Origin: Rhizobacter sp. SG703
GTDB lineage: Bacteria; Pseudomonadota; Gammaproteobacteria; Burkholderiales; Burkholderiaceae_C
DNA length: 64,000 bases
Assembly: GCF_012275445.1 (NCBI RefSeq)
Contig: NZ_JAAZQK010000004.1
Location: 310,001 to 374,000 of the forward strand
Reading direction: 5' to 3'
Below the pieces are notes generated by a model that saw only the letters and a list, made by a program, of their open reading frames with translations, ran no database searches and was not told the DNA's origin. The translations under genes and the position numbers were made by a program. Each line of letters begins with the position of its first letter. The first letter of the stretch is position 1. Positions 1 through 8,025 of this stretch are shown in pieces.

Positions 1-517
1 CTTCCTGCTGCGCGAGGTGTTCGATGCCGACTACGACGAACTGGCCAGCGCCATCGGCAAGAGCGAGGCCGCCTGCCGCCAGCTGGTGCACCGGGCCCGC
101 GTGCAGTTGCGCGAGGAGCGGCCTCGCTTCGAGGTGTCGCCCGACACGCACCGGCGTTTGCTCGGCCGTTTCGCGCAGGCGCTGACCGGCGGCGATTTCT
201 CGGCGCTGAAGGCGATGCTGGCCGAGGATGCCGAGCTGATCGGCGACGGCGGCGGCAAGGTGCCGAGCTTCGGGCGGCCGATGCTGGGCGGCCAGCGCAT
301 CGCGCAGCTGCTGTTCTCGGCCAACCTGCGGTGGAAAGACGAGCTGCGCATCGAGCTCGCGCTGATCAACGGCGAATGGGGGCTGCTGCGCTTCTTCAAT
401 GGAATGCTCGAATCGGCGCAGTCGTGCGAGACCGACGGCGAGCGCATCGTGCGCATCCACGTGCAGCGCAATCCGGACAAGCTGGTGCGGGTGGCGAAGG
501 CATTCGGGGGGTGCTGA
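1..517 (+). CDS. ECF sigma factor with SnoaL-like C-terminal domain (5' partial)
   Basis: The reading frame is open from base 2, so the gene begins before the window. The visible N-terminus (FLLREVFDADYDELASAIG) is sigma-70 region 4 with its helix-turn-helix, followed by CRQLVHRAR, the usual end of region 4.2. The remaining 110 or so residues look like the SnoaL-like tail of SigJ/ECF41-type sigma factors, which in that family modulates sigma activity. Region 2 is outside the window. A GTG at position 17 is only an internal codon. No anti-sigma gene follows, which fits this self-regulated class. The family call is good; the target genes are unknown. Confidence 0.85.
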   Translation, partial: FLLREVFDADYDELASAIGKSEAACRQLVHRARVQLREERPRFEVSPDTHRRLLGRFAQALTGGDFSALKAMLAEDAELIGDGGGKVPSFGRPMLGGQRIAQLLFSANLRWKDELRIELALINGEWGLLRFFNGMLESAQSCETDGERIVRIHVQRNPDKLVRVAKAFGGC

Positions 518-524
518 CGGCACC

Positions 525-553
525 TTGTTATGTCGTGAAACGCCACATAAGAT
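525..553 (+). promoter_or_regulatory. Promoter with imperfect palindromic operator for the ParD-like/NTase pair
   Basis: TTGTTA (525-530) and TAAGAT (548-553) are separated by 17 bp, a good sigma-70 layout. A 23-bp imperfect palindrome fills 528-550, with outer arms TTATGT and ACATAA, so a bound dimer would cover the promoter. The predicted transcription start (about 560) coincides with the ATG at 560 and there is no Shine-Dalgarno sequence, so the mRNA may be leaderless. Autorepression by the antitoxin is inferred from how toxin-antitoxin operons usually work. Confidence 0.55.
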
Positions 554-559
554 GACGGC

Positions 560-961
560 ATGGCCAAATCGATCCGCGTCTCCGACGGCGTCTATGAACT
601 TGCTGCTGCGGCGGGCGAGGCGGTGCACCGCTCGCTGGCAGAGCAGGTCGAGTACTGGGTCCGCCTGGGAGCGGCTCTCGACGCGGCCGGCATCACGATG
701 GAAGAATCGCTGCTCTTGCTGCAGGGCGATCCATCCGTCAAGGACCGGATCCTGGCCCACGTCACGTCGACCCCTGGCAAGACCCGCCGGCGCAAGATCT
801 ACACCGGCGCATCGTCGATCACCGCCAGGAAGGCGGAATTCGAGCGCGCCGTCGAGCGCGGTGAACGCGATCCGGAGAGCCTGTTCCTCTTCTCCCGCGA
901 ACGGGTGAAGGCCGCCAAGGTCGCCGAGCGCCTGCCCGCGAAGCCGGGCAAGGGATGGTGA
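560..961 (+). CDS. ParD-like antitoxin family protein
   Basis: A 133-residue protein beginning MAKSIRVSDGVYELAAAAGEA, typical of ParD-like antitoxins of type II toxin-antitoxin systems: a short ribbon-helix-helix-like N-terminus followed by helices. The C-terminal half is rich in Lys, Arg and Glu, as expected for a flexible toxin-binding tail. Its TGA overlaps the next ATG in ATGGTGA (955-961), so the two genes are translationally coupled. The partner is disrupted here, leaving an apparently intact antitoxin beside a broken partner. Family membership comes from sequence recognition; antitoxin function is inferred from context. Confidence 0.7.
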   Translation: MAKSIRVSDGVYELAAAAGEAVHRSLAEQVEYWVRLGAALDAAGITMEESLLLLQGDPSVKDRILAHVTSTPGKTRRRKIYTGASSITARKAEFERAVERGERDPESLFLFSRERVKAAKVAERLPAKPGKGW

Positions 962-1739
962 CACGGCGCAGGGCCGCCGAAACACCATGGCATTTGGTGG
1001 AGAAACTGCTGAGCGTCTGCGACGACAACGAGGTGCTCGTCGGCGGCCAGGCGCTGATGTTCTGGGTGGCCCGGTACGGCCTGAGCGTACCGAAGCAGTT
1101 GCCGGTCATCTCGCAGGACGCCGACTTCCTGACCCAATCGCCCACCGCGACCGACTCCGTCGAGAAGTTCGCGCGAGCCATTCACGGCAAGGCCCGCTTT
1201 GCGCGACGCCAGGCGCCTCACGTCGCTGGTGGGGCAGGTCGAGCTCGATCTCTCGGCCGAGGAGTTCGTCAACGTCGACGTGATCTTCAAGGTGATCGGC
1301 CTCGACGCGAAGAAGGTCTTGCAACGCGCGATGCACATCGAGTTCGGCCAGCACGGTTTCCTGGTGATGCATCCACTCGACCTGCTGTGCAGTCGCACGG
1401 CCAACTTGCACGAGTTACCTGACAAGAAGAACGAGAAGGGTGCGCTACAACTCGGCTTGGCCATCTCCGTCGCACGCGAGTTCCTCCGCGAGACGGCCGC
1501 GGGGATTGCCCCTGCTGACACCGCCGCCGGCCGCAGCCCCCTCCAACCGCTGGTCTCGGAAATCGAGCGCCTGGCCCTCAGCGATGCCGGCCGCAAGGTC
1601 GCCGCGCGCTGGCAGCAGCATGGCCGACGCGATCGACCCGAGCCTGATCCTGGCCGGCCCGTTCTGGTCGCGCAAGTGGCCGACGCTGCGGGCCCTGATG
1701 TCGGCCGGGCACGCCGCCCGGTTCACGCCGCCCGGTTGA
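955..1739 (+). pseudogene. Nucleotidyltransferase-fold partner of the ParD-like antitoxin, two frameshifts
   Basis: The 5' frame encodes VLVGGQALMFWVARYGL and then SQDADF, the GG...DxD pattern of nucleotidyltransferase folds. Near 1198-1200 (TTT) homology moves to the next frame: TSLVGQVELD, then NVDVIFKV with a possible third Asp, and a helical part ending in [10 protein letters not shown]. Near 1618-1624 it moves again, giving [20 protein letters not shown] and a stop at 1739. Each shift is explained by one extra base. Repaired, the protein would be about 260 residues. AbiEii-type toxins have this fold and similar pairing, but I cannot assign a known family. Sequencing error is possible, although two errors in one gene is less likely. 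Confidence 0.6.
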
Positions 1740-1745
1740 GCGCGC

Positions 1746-3557
1746 TCACTGCACGCCGGGTGTCACGCTGAACCAGTTCAGGTTCCAGCCGCCGCTCTGC
1801 GCCTTGAAGCCGAACTTGTGCGTGCCCGCGGTCAGCGTCAGCGTGGCCTTGATCGTCGTCCAGTTCTGCCAGCCGCCGGTGGCCGGCACCGAGACGGTCG
1901 CATACACCGGTGCGCCGCCGGCCTCCTCGAACGAGAACCAGCCGCCGCCGTTCAGGCTCGCGACGCGGAACGCGATCGTGTAGGTGCCGGTGCTGGGCAC
2001 CGTGATCGGCGTGCCGGCGTACGACAGCCAGTCGCCGGCGTCGATGTAGCCGACCGACTGGCCGCCGCCGCTGTCGGTGGTGGCCTCGGTCTGCACGCCG
2101 CTCATCTGCGAGAAGCTGCTGGCCTTCACCGTCGCGAGCGGCGTCGAACCGCTGCCGTCGGCCCGCTCCACCTGCAGCCAGTTCAGGTTGAAGCCGCCGG
2201 TCTTCGTCGACACGCCGAGCACCTGCTTGCCGGCCTTCAGCGCGACCACGTGCGACACCGTCGACCAGTTCTGCCAGCCGCCCGTGCCGGCGATGTCGAC
2301 CGTGCCGAACACCGGCGTGCCGCCGCCCTGCTCCAGCTGCAGGCTCGCACCGCCGGCGGCCGCCGCGACGCGGTACGAGACGCGGTAGTTGCCGTCGGCC
2401 GGCACGTCGACCGCATAGGTCATCCAGTCGCCTGCGTCGATGTAGCCGAGGTTGCTGCCACCGTCCGCATCGGTGGTGGTTTCGACCTGCACGCCCGACA
2501 TCTGGCACCAGCTCTCGGCCTGCAGCTTCGCTGGCAGCGCGGTGTTGGCGCAGGCGGCCGGCGGCGGCGTGCCGCCCCAGCCGCGCACGATGCTGCGCGC
2601 GAGCTTGCCGGACGCGGTCAGCGCCGATTCCGGCCAGCCGCCGGTCGAGCTCGCACCCGAGGCGAGCGCGGCCGAGCCTTCCGGCGCATCGTCGAGCGCC
2701 CAGTTGGCATTGCTCAGGTTGTGGGCCTTCATGAAGGCGACCCAGGCATTGGTCTCGTCGGTGGCGACGCCGCCGTTGCCGTCGGCATTGACCGAGCCCC
2801 ATTCGGTGACGAACAGCGCCAGGCCGTTGGCCATCGCCGTGCTCGCCTTGTCGCGCAGGAACTGGCCGTGCGTGCCGGCATAGAAGTGCAGCGTGTAGGC
2901 GATGTTCGCGTAGCCGGTGATCGGGTCGCGCGACGCCACGTCGGCGTCCTGCGACCAGTTCGGCGAGCCGACGATGACCAGGTTGTCGGGGTCGATCGCG
3001 CGGATCGCGCCGATCACCGCCTGCGCATACGGCTTGACGTTGCCGCTCCAGCTCGCGTCGTTCTTCGGCTCGTTGTAGATCTCGTAGATGACGTGGTTGT
3101 TCTTGCCGTAGGTGCGCGCCATCTCCTGGAAGAACTCGATCGCCTGCGCCTGGTACTGGTAGGCGTAGTGCGAATGCCAGTCGATGATCACGTACAGGTC
3201 GTTCGCGATCGCCGCGTCGACCACTGCCTTCAGCCGCGCCTTGTTCGACGCCGGGTCCTGCAGGTAGCCGCCGGCTTCGTCCACGCCCATCGCCGCGCGC
3301 ACGACCGTGGCCTTCCAGTCCGACTTCAGCCAGCCCACCGTGCTCGCGTTGTAGAAGCGCGCACCCGGCCAGCCGTTGTTGCTCCAGTAGTAGCTGACGC
3401 CCGACAGGCTGCCGGGCGTGCCCCCCACCAGCAGCTGGTTGCCGCGCACCGACAGCGCCGGCACGTCGGCCAGCGCGGGGCCGGCCGCGGCCGCCGACAA
3501 CAGCGCGGCGGCGAGGACTGCACGCCACGACGACACGGAATTCCTGTTCGACACCAT
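1746..3557 (-). CDS. Secreted GH5 glycanase (endoglucanase-like) with two CBM6-like modules
   Basis: A secreted protein of about 603 residues with a Sec signal peptide ending near ALA-DVPALS. The catalytic domain is glycoside hydrolase family 5: IIDWHSH, then YNEP (acid/base Glu near residue 163) and VTEWGS (nucleophile Glu near 252), which are the paired glutamates of clan GH-A. Two repeats of about 130 residues follow, each with AESWCQMSGVQ/ASSFSQMSGVQ, YIDAGDW and GGWQNW, characteristic of CBM6-type modules. ATG 3557 is preferred over the GTG at 3560 because of the GGGAG just upstream. It probably cleaves beta-1,4-glucan or a related polysaccharide; substrate is inferred. It faces away from its neighbours and is probably monocistronic. 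Confidence 0.88.
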   Translation of the reverse strand: MVSNRNSVSSWRAVLAAALLSAAAAGPALADVPALSVRGNQLLVGGTPGSLSGVSYYWSNNGWPGARFYNASTVGWLKSDWKATVVRAAMGVDEAGGYLQDPASNKARLKAVVDAAIANDLYVIIDWHSHYAYQYQAQAIEFFQEMARTYGKNNHVIYEIYNEPKNDASWSGNVKPYAQAVIGAIRAIDPDNLVIVGSPNWSQDADVASRDPITGYANIAYTLHFYAGTHGQFLRDKASTAMANGLALFVTEWGSVNADGNGGVATDETNAWVAFMKAHNLSNANWALDDAPEGSAALASGASSTGGWPESALTASGKLARSIVRGWGGTPPPAACANTALPAKLQAESWCQMSGVQVETTTDADGGSNLGYIDAGDWMTYAVDVPADGNYRVSYRVAAAAGGASLQLEQGGGTPVFGTVDIAGTGGWQNWSTVSHVVALKAGKQVLGVSTKTGGFNLNWLQVERADGSGSTPLATVKASSFSQMSGVQTEATTDSGGGQSVGYIDAGDWLSYAGTPITVPSTGTYTIAFRVASLNGGGWFSFEEAGGAPVYATVSVPATGGWQNWTTIKATLTLTAGTHKFGFKAQSGGWNLNWFSVTPGVQ

Positions 3558-3571
3558 CACGCTCCCTTTCG

Positions 3572-3589
3572 TTTGAAACCGTTTTCAAA
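3572..3589. promoter_or_regulatory. LacI/GalR-type operator upstream of the GH5 glycanase
   Basis: TTTGAAACCGTTTTCAAA is an 18-bp near-perfect palindrome centred on CG, the classic shape of a LacI-family operator. It lies about 15 bp before the glycanase start, where binding would block transcription or early elongation. No LacI-family gene is in the window. Sugar-dependent derepression is inferred. Confidence 0.6.
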
Positions 3590-3701
3590 ATTGAAGGCCG
3601 AGGGTAGGCGAGATTCCGCGCCGGAGGTGTCCAGCCCGCGGTAACAGCGGGTTTCAGTGCGCTGGTTTCGGTGAGCGATCCGCTGCGCTAGAGTGCGCGC
3701 G

Positions 3702-4181
3702 ATGGTCGATCGCCGTCTCCACGAACCGCTGGTCGCGCCCGGCCGGGTCACCGCCACCTTCACGAAGCCGGAGGTGGCTGCGCTGGTCGCGCAGTGGCTC
3801 GAGGTCTTCGGCCTCGACCGCTTCGGCGTCAACACACGCGCCTACCTGTGGCATGTCTTCAGCAACGAGCGCTACCCGAATGTGTCGGGCGAGGCGGCGC
3901 AGGCCGCGTACGACCAGCAGCAGGCGCCCGGCTACATCGTGCTGTCGAATGACCGCGACCTCGCGTTCACCACCGACCAGCGCCCGGTGCGGGCGATGCT
4001 GCGCGACTACCAGGTCTTCCCGCCGAACCTCGCGTGGACGATGTCGTTCACGCACGAGGACGGCTGGCTCGGGCCGTACTTCGCGAAGCACCCGCAGTAC
4101 GACACGCTGAACGCCGCCAACCTGGCGAAGCTGCAGAAGGCGCGCGACATCGAGGCCGCGCGGCGCAAGGGCTGGTTGTGA
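3702..4181 (+). CDS. DUF4275 family protein
   Basis: About 159 residues. It shows the DUF4275 pattern: YLWHVFSNERYP near residue 50, a central YIVLSNDRDL strand and a C-terminal WTMSFTHEDGWLGPYF. The function of the family is not known to me. ATG 3702 is preferred over the GTG at 3693: a TAGAGT -10-like hexamer at 3689-3694 puts the transcript start at about the ATG, suggesting a leaderless message. The gene diverges from the GH5 glycanase and converges on the hybrid kinase. Nothing suggests an operon. Confidence 0.7.
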   Translation: MVDRRLHEPLVAPGRVTATFTKPEVAALVAQWLEVFGLDRFGVNTRAYLWHVFSNERYPNVSGEAAQAAYDQQQAPGYIVLSNDRDLAFTTDQRPVRAMLRDYQVFPPNLAWTMSFTHEDGWLGPYFAKHPQYDTLNAANLAKLQKARDIEAARRKGWL

Positions 4182-4226
4182 GCGCGAGGCAGCCGGGAGC
4201 GGGCCGCGTGGAGTTCCGCTGCTGCG

Positions 4227-6038
4227 TCACCAGGTCGACGCCGGCGGCGTGCGATGCCCGGTCCAGCGCTCGATCACCGACGCCAGCATCGCGGTGCTGA
4301 CCGGCTTCGTGACGACGTCGTTCATGCCGGCCTCCAGGCAGCGCTCGCGGTCGCCGTCGAGCGCGTCGGCGGTCAGCGCGACGATCGGCGTGTAGCCGCC
4401 CTGCTCGCGCTCCCACGCACGGATGTGGCGCGCCGCGTCGTGGCCGTCCATCACCGGCATGTGCAGGTCCATGAAGATCAGGTCGTGCCGGAACGCCTGC
4501 GCGGAGCGGAATGCGGCGGCACCGTCGGCCGCGATGTCGACCTCGCAGCCCAGCTTCACCAGCATGCTGTGCAGCACCATCTGGTTGACCGGGTCGTCTT
4601 CGGCCAGCAGCACGTGCGCACGCAGCGGGCCGCGCGGCGCGGCCGGTTCGGCGGCCTGCGCGGTGGGCGACGGCGACGGCGTCGCGGTCGACTTCTTCAT
4701 CGCCAGCTCGACCCAGAAGGTCGAGCCGACGCCCGGTTCGCTGCTGACACCGATGTCCCCCCCCATCAATTCCACCAGCTGCTTGACGATCGCGAGGCCG
4801 AGCCCGCTGCCGCGGTGGCGGCGCGTGCTGCTGCCGTCGACCTGCGTGAATGCATCGAAGATCAGCCCGAGCTGGTCGGCCGGGATGCCGATGCCGGTGT
4901 CCTCGACCCGAAAGCGCAGCCGCACCGCTTGCGGCGTGTCCTCCTGCAGCGTGACCACCAGCGCGACGGTGCCGCGCTCGGTGAACTTGATCGCGTTGTG
5001 CAGCAGGTTGACCAGCACCTGGCGCAGCCGCACCGGGTCGCACTCGACGACGGCCGGCAGCCCGGTCGGCAGCGAGCAGTTCAGCGTGACCGGCTTGTCG
5101 CGGCCGGCGAAGCTCATCAGCTCGACGGTCTCGGCAGCCAGCGCGCCCACGTCGACCGCGGTCGGGTGCAGCGTGAGCTTGCGGGCCTCGATGCGCGACA
5201 GGTCGAGCACGTCGTCGATCAGCGCGAGCAGCGCCATCGCCGAGCGGTGCGCCGTCTTCGCATAGCGGTGCTGCTCGGGCTGCAGCGCGGTGGACAGCAG
5301 CAGTTCGGTGGTGCCGAGGATGCCGTTCATCGGCGTGCGGATCTCGTGGCTCACCATCGCGAGGAACTGCGACTTCGCGCGGCTCGCCTGCTCGAGGCTG
5401 TCGACCAGCTCTCGCGCCGAACGCACCGCGACGCGCATGCGGTTGCGCAGCCGCTCGATCACCAGGCCGGTCACTGCCAGGTACGCGCCGAGCACGTACA
5501 TCGTCGCGGCGATCGCCAGCCGGTCGATCCATTGCACCGCGGCCGGCTCGTAGACCCACAGCCACAGTGCGTAGACCAGGTAGGCCACCACCGTGACATG
5601 GTTGAACCAGAACGCGCGCCGGAAGCCGAAGCCGACCTGGTCGGCCACCCGCATCAGCAGCAGGTAGGCGAAGAACAGGTTCGACTTCTCGAGGTAGTGC
5701 AGGTTCGCGATCCACACCAGCACGTCGACATGGAACAGCAGCATGGCCAGGTCGAGCCGGCCGGTGCGCTGCCAGCCCCAGCGCAACGCGATCCAGCCGA
5801 GCCCGGCGTACAGCAGGTTGATGCCGATCAGCGCCAGCTGCGGCGGCGCCAGCGCGGTGCCTTCGCGCCCCGCCTGCAGCACCACCATCAGGCAGACGAT
5901 CACGAAGCCGATCGTGCGGATCGCGGGGATCTGGACCGTGTGGACGCGGCGCGCGTTGCCGGCCTTGCGCGCAGCCAGCTCGCCGGCCTCGAGCATGAGG
6001 CCGGGCTCGTCGCCGGGACCGGGGGCTGTCGTCTCCAC
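4227..6038 (-). CDS. Hybrid sensor histidine kinase with C-terminal receiver
   Basis: A membrane kinase of about 603 residues. The N-terminus has several hydrophobic segments (from IRTIGFVIVCLMVV to about residue 190) forming the membrane sensor. HisKA follows, with FLAMVSHEIRTPMNG and the phospho-accepting His near residue 230. Next comes HATPase_c (NLLHNAIKFT, DTGIGIP, GSGLGLAI), then a receiver domain (LLAEDDPVNQMVL, with phospho-Asp in FMDLHMPVMDG near 522). This is a BarA-like layout without an Hpt domain, so phosphate must pass to a protein encoded elsewhere. I chose the GTG at 6038 because AAAGG lies 6 nt upstream; an ATG at 6149 would add 37 residues of unlikely composition. Signal and target are unknown. 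Confidence 0.88.
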   Translation of the reverse strand: METTAPGPGDEPGLMLEAGELAARKAGNARRVHTVQIPAIRTIGFVIVCLMVVLQAGREGTALAPPQLALIGINLLYAGLGWIALRWGWQRTGRLDLAMLLFHVDVLVWIANLHYLEKSNLFFAYLLLMRVADQVGFGFRRAFWFNHVTVVAYLVYALWLWVYEPAAVQWIDRLAIAATMYVLGAYLAVTGLVIERLRNRMRVAVRSARELVDSLEQASRAKSQFLAMVSHEIRTPMNGILGTTELLLSTALQPEQHRYAKTAHRSAMALLALIDDVLDLSRIEARKLTLHPTAVDVGALAAETVELMSFAGRDKPVTLNCSLPTGLPAVVECDPVRLRQVLVNLLHNAIKFTERGTVALVVTLQEDTPQAVRLRFRVEDTGIGIPADQLGLIFDAFTQVDGSSTRRHRGSGLGLAIVKQLVELMGGDIGVSSEPGVGSTFWVELAMKKSTATPSPSPTAQAAEPAAPRGPLRAHVLLAEDDPVNQMVLHSMLVKLGCEVDIAADGAAAFRSAQAFRHDLIFMDLHMPVMDGHDAARHIRAWEREQGGYTPIVALTADALDGDRERCLEAGMNDVVTKPVSTAMLASVIERWTGHRTPPASTW

Positions 6039-6190
6039 GTCGCGCCTTTGCTGCGTCAGCGGTCGCTGGTTTGCGGACGATGGTACGCGTCCTACAGCGC
6101 CGCAGGGCAGCGCTTGCGGCCTTTGGTAGCCTCGTTTGCAGCCGCTCATCCTCCAGAGTGAGGATGCGGCGCCGCCCGGCCCCTGGTGCG

Positions 6191-6219
6191 TTGACGCGGT
6201 GCGACGCCGCCGCTAGGAT
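6191..6219 (+). promoter_or_regulatory. Sigma-70 promoter of the ABC-F gene
   Basis: TTGACG (6191-6196) and TAGGAT (6214-6219) are separated by exactly 17 bp. Predicted transcription start is about 6226, leaving a leader of about 120 nt before the ATG at 6346, long for this compact genome. Confidence 0.6.
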
Positions 6220-6314
6220 CGCCGCCTCCCCTCACCCTGCCTGGCAGACCGATGCGCCGCTGAGCCTTTCCTTCGAACGCCGTTCCACGCCCTTCATGCG
6301 GCGTGGCGTGCCTG

Positions 6315-6337
6315 CTTCCTCGGAAGCTTCCTCGGAA
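6315..6337 (+). repeat. Direct repeat just before the ABC-F start
   Basis: CTTCCTCGGAA occurs twice (6315-6325 and 6327-6337) with a 12-bp period. Because TTCC and GGAA are complementary, the stretch can also fold on itself. It ends 8 bp before the ATG and so overlaps the ribosome-loading zone. Control of translation is speculative. Confidence 0.5.
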
Positions 6338-6345
6338 AGCCAGCC

Positions 6346-8025
6346 ATGTCATCGATCTCCACGGGCCGACGCCCGTCCGGGGCGCATCCGTCCGCCCCTT
6401 CTGCTTCGTCCTTCGCTTTTCAGCTGCACGACCTGCAATGGCGCACGCCCGACGGCCGCTCGCTGTGGTCGGTCCCGTTGTCGCTGGCGATCGGGCCCGG
6501 GCGGCTTGGCATCGTCGGGCGCAACGGCGTCGGCAAGAGCGTGCTGGTTCGACTGCTGACCGGCGACCTGGCCCCGTCGGAGGGATGCGTCGAACGTGCC
6601 GGCCGCGTGCACCTGGTGTCGCCGCCGTTGCTCGCGCACGATCCGCGTCGCGTGGCCGATGCGATGGGCGTGGCCGGCGCGCTGGCGGCCGTCGACCGCC
6701 TTGCCGCAGGCCTCGCGACAGCCGACGACCTGCTGCTCGCCGACGGCCACTGGGACTTGCCCGCGCGCATCGCGCAAGGGCTCGCCGACGCCGGCCTGCC
6801 TCGCCTCTCGCCCGACACGCCGATGGCCGCGCTCAGCGGCGGCGAGCGCATGCGCGTCGCGCTGGCCGGCGCGATGGTGGCCGACGCCGACACTCTGGTC
6901 CTCGACGAGCCGACCAACCACCTCGATGCACCGGCGCGCGCATGGCTGCAGCGCTGGCTGAGGCAGTGCAAGCGCACCGTGGTGCTGGTCAGCCACGACC
7001 GGCCGCTGTTGCGCGCGGTCGACCGCATCGTCGAGCTCGGACCGCGCGGCCTGTCGGTCTACGGCGGCGACTACGCGCTGTACGCCGCCCAACGCGACGC
7101 CGAAGCGGCAGCCGCCGACGCTGCGCTCGCCCGTGCACGCGCCGAGCGCGACACGGTGCTGGCCCGGTTGCGCCGCGAGCACGACGCGCGGCAGCGCCGG
7201 CAGGCGCAGGCACGCGAGAGCGCGCGCAGCGCGAACCTGTCGGCGATCGCGATCAACGGCATGCGCGAAACGGCCGAGGCGACCCAGGCGCGCGACATGA
7301 AGCGCGACGCCGGCACGCGCGGCGCGCTCGACGCGGCGGTGCGGGACGCCGCGCGCCGCGTCGCGCACGCGCCGGCGGTGTTCGTCGCGCTGCCCGCCAG
7401 CCGGGTCGTGCCCGGCAAGCGGGTGCTGCGCCTGGACGGCCTGCAGCTTCCGCACGGCGACGCGCCGCTGTGCGACGGCTCGGTCAGCGGCCCGGCGCGC
7501 ATTGCGCTGACCGGCCCGAACGGCTGCGGCAAGAGCACGCTGCTGCGCGTGCTCGCCGGGCTGCTCGCGCCAGCCGCGGGCAGTGCGACGCTGCATGTGC
7601 CGTTCGCGATGCTCGACCAGGACGGCGCGGCCTCGCTGCCAGCGCAGCGGTCGCTGCTCGACCACCTGCGCATGCTCGACTGTCCGCTGCCGCCCGGCGA
7701 GCTGCGCACGCGGCTGGCCCAGCTCCGGCTGGATGCGGCGCGGGTCGTGCTGCCGATGGGCGCGCTGAGCGCGGGCGAACGCCTGAAGGCCGCGCTCGCC
7801 TGCGCGCTGTGGCGCCGCGAGCCGGCCTGCCTGCTGTTGCTGGACGAGCCGACCAACCACCTCGACCTCGACAGCACGCTGGAACTGCAGCGCGCGCTGC
7901 AGGATTTCGAAGGCGCGTTGCTGGTGGCCAGCCACGATGCGGAGTTCGTCGAGGCGCTGCGGCCATCCCACCGATGGCAGTGGCCGACCCGCGCTCACTG
8001 CGCCAGCGCGGCCGGCACCTGCTGA
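6346..8025 (+). CDS. ABC-F family ATP-binding protein
   Basis: A 559-residue protein with two ABC cassettes and no membrane segments, so an ABC-F ribosome-associated ATPase rather than a transporter. Cassette 1 has Walker A GRNGVGKS (about 58-65), signature LSGGERM and Walker B LVLDEPTNHLD. Cassette 2 has GPNGCGKST (about 393), a variant signature LSAGERL and LLLLDEPTNHLD. A charged linker (about 245-330), rich in Arg, Ala and Glu, occupies the place of the tRNA-interacting arm. Members either translate past stalls or protect ribosomes from antibiotics; the sequence does not decide which. The 3' end overlaps the convergent LysR gene by 31 nt. Confidence 0.88.
   Translation: MSSISTGRRPSGAHPSAPSASSFAFQLHDLQWRTPDGRSLWSVPLSLAIGPGRLGIVGRNGVGKSVLVRLLTGDLAPSEGCVERAGRVHLVSPPLLAHDPRRVADAMGVAGALAAVDRLAAGLATADDLLLADGHWDLPARIAQGLADAGLPRLSPDTPMAALSGGERMRVALAGAMVADADTLVLDEPTNHLDAPARAWLQRWLRQCKRTVVLVSHDRPLLRAVDRIVELGPRGLSVYGGDYALYAAQRDAEAAAADAALARARAERDTVLARLRREHDARQRRQAQARESARSANLSAIAINGMRETAEATQARDMKRDAGTRGALDAAVRDAARRVAHAPAVFVALPASRVVPGKRVLRLDGLQLPHGDAPLCDGSVSGPARIALTGPNGCGKSTLLRVLAGLLAPAAGSATLHVPFAMLDQDGAASLPAQRSLLDHLRMLDCPLPPGELRTRLAQLRLDAARVVLPMGALSAGERLKAALACALWRREPACLLLLDEPTNHLDLDSTLELQRALQDFEGALLVASHDAEFVEALRPSHRWQWPTRAHCASAAGTC

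Larger units (their letters stand above)
6039..6345. other. Intergenic region between the divergent hybrid kinase and ABC-F genes
   Basis: This 307-bp stretch holds a sigma-70 promoter facing the ABC-F gene, its roughly 120-nt leader and a small direct repeat (separate entries). The part nearest the kinase could be coding only if that gene starts at its upstream ATG (6149). I see no small gene or tRNA. Confidence 0.6.

Noticed and set aside
1723-3588. Minus-strand frame of 621 codons over the glycanase region
   Set aside because: It is out of frame with the GH5 and CBM6 motifs and its protein is Arg/Gly-rich with no domain.
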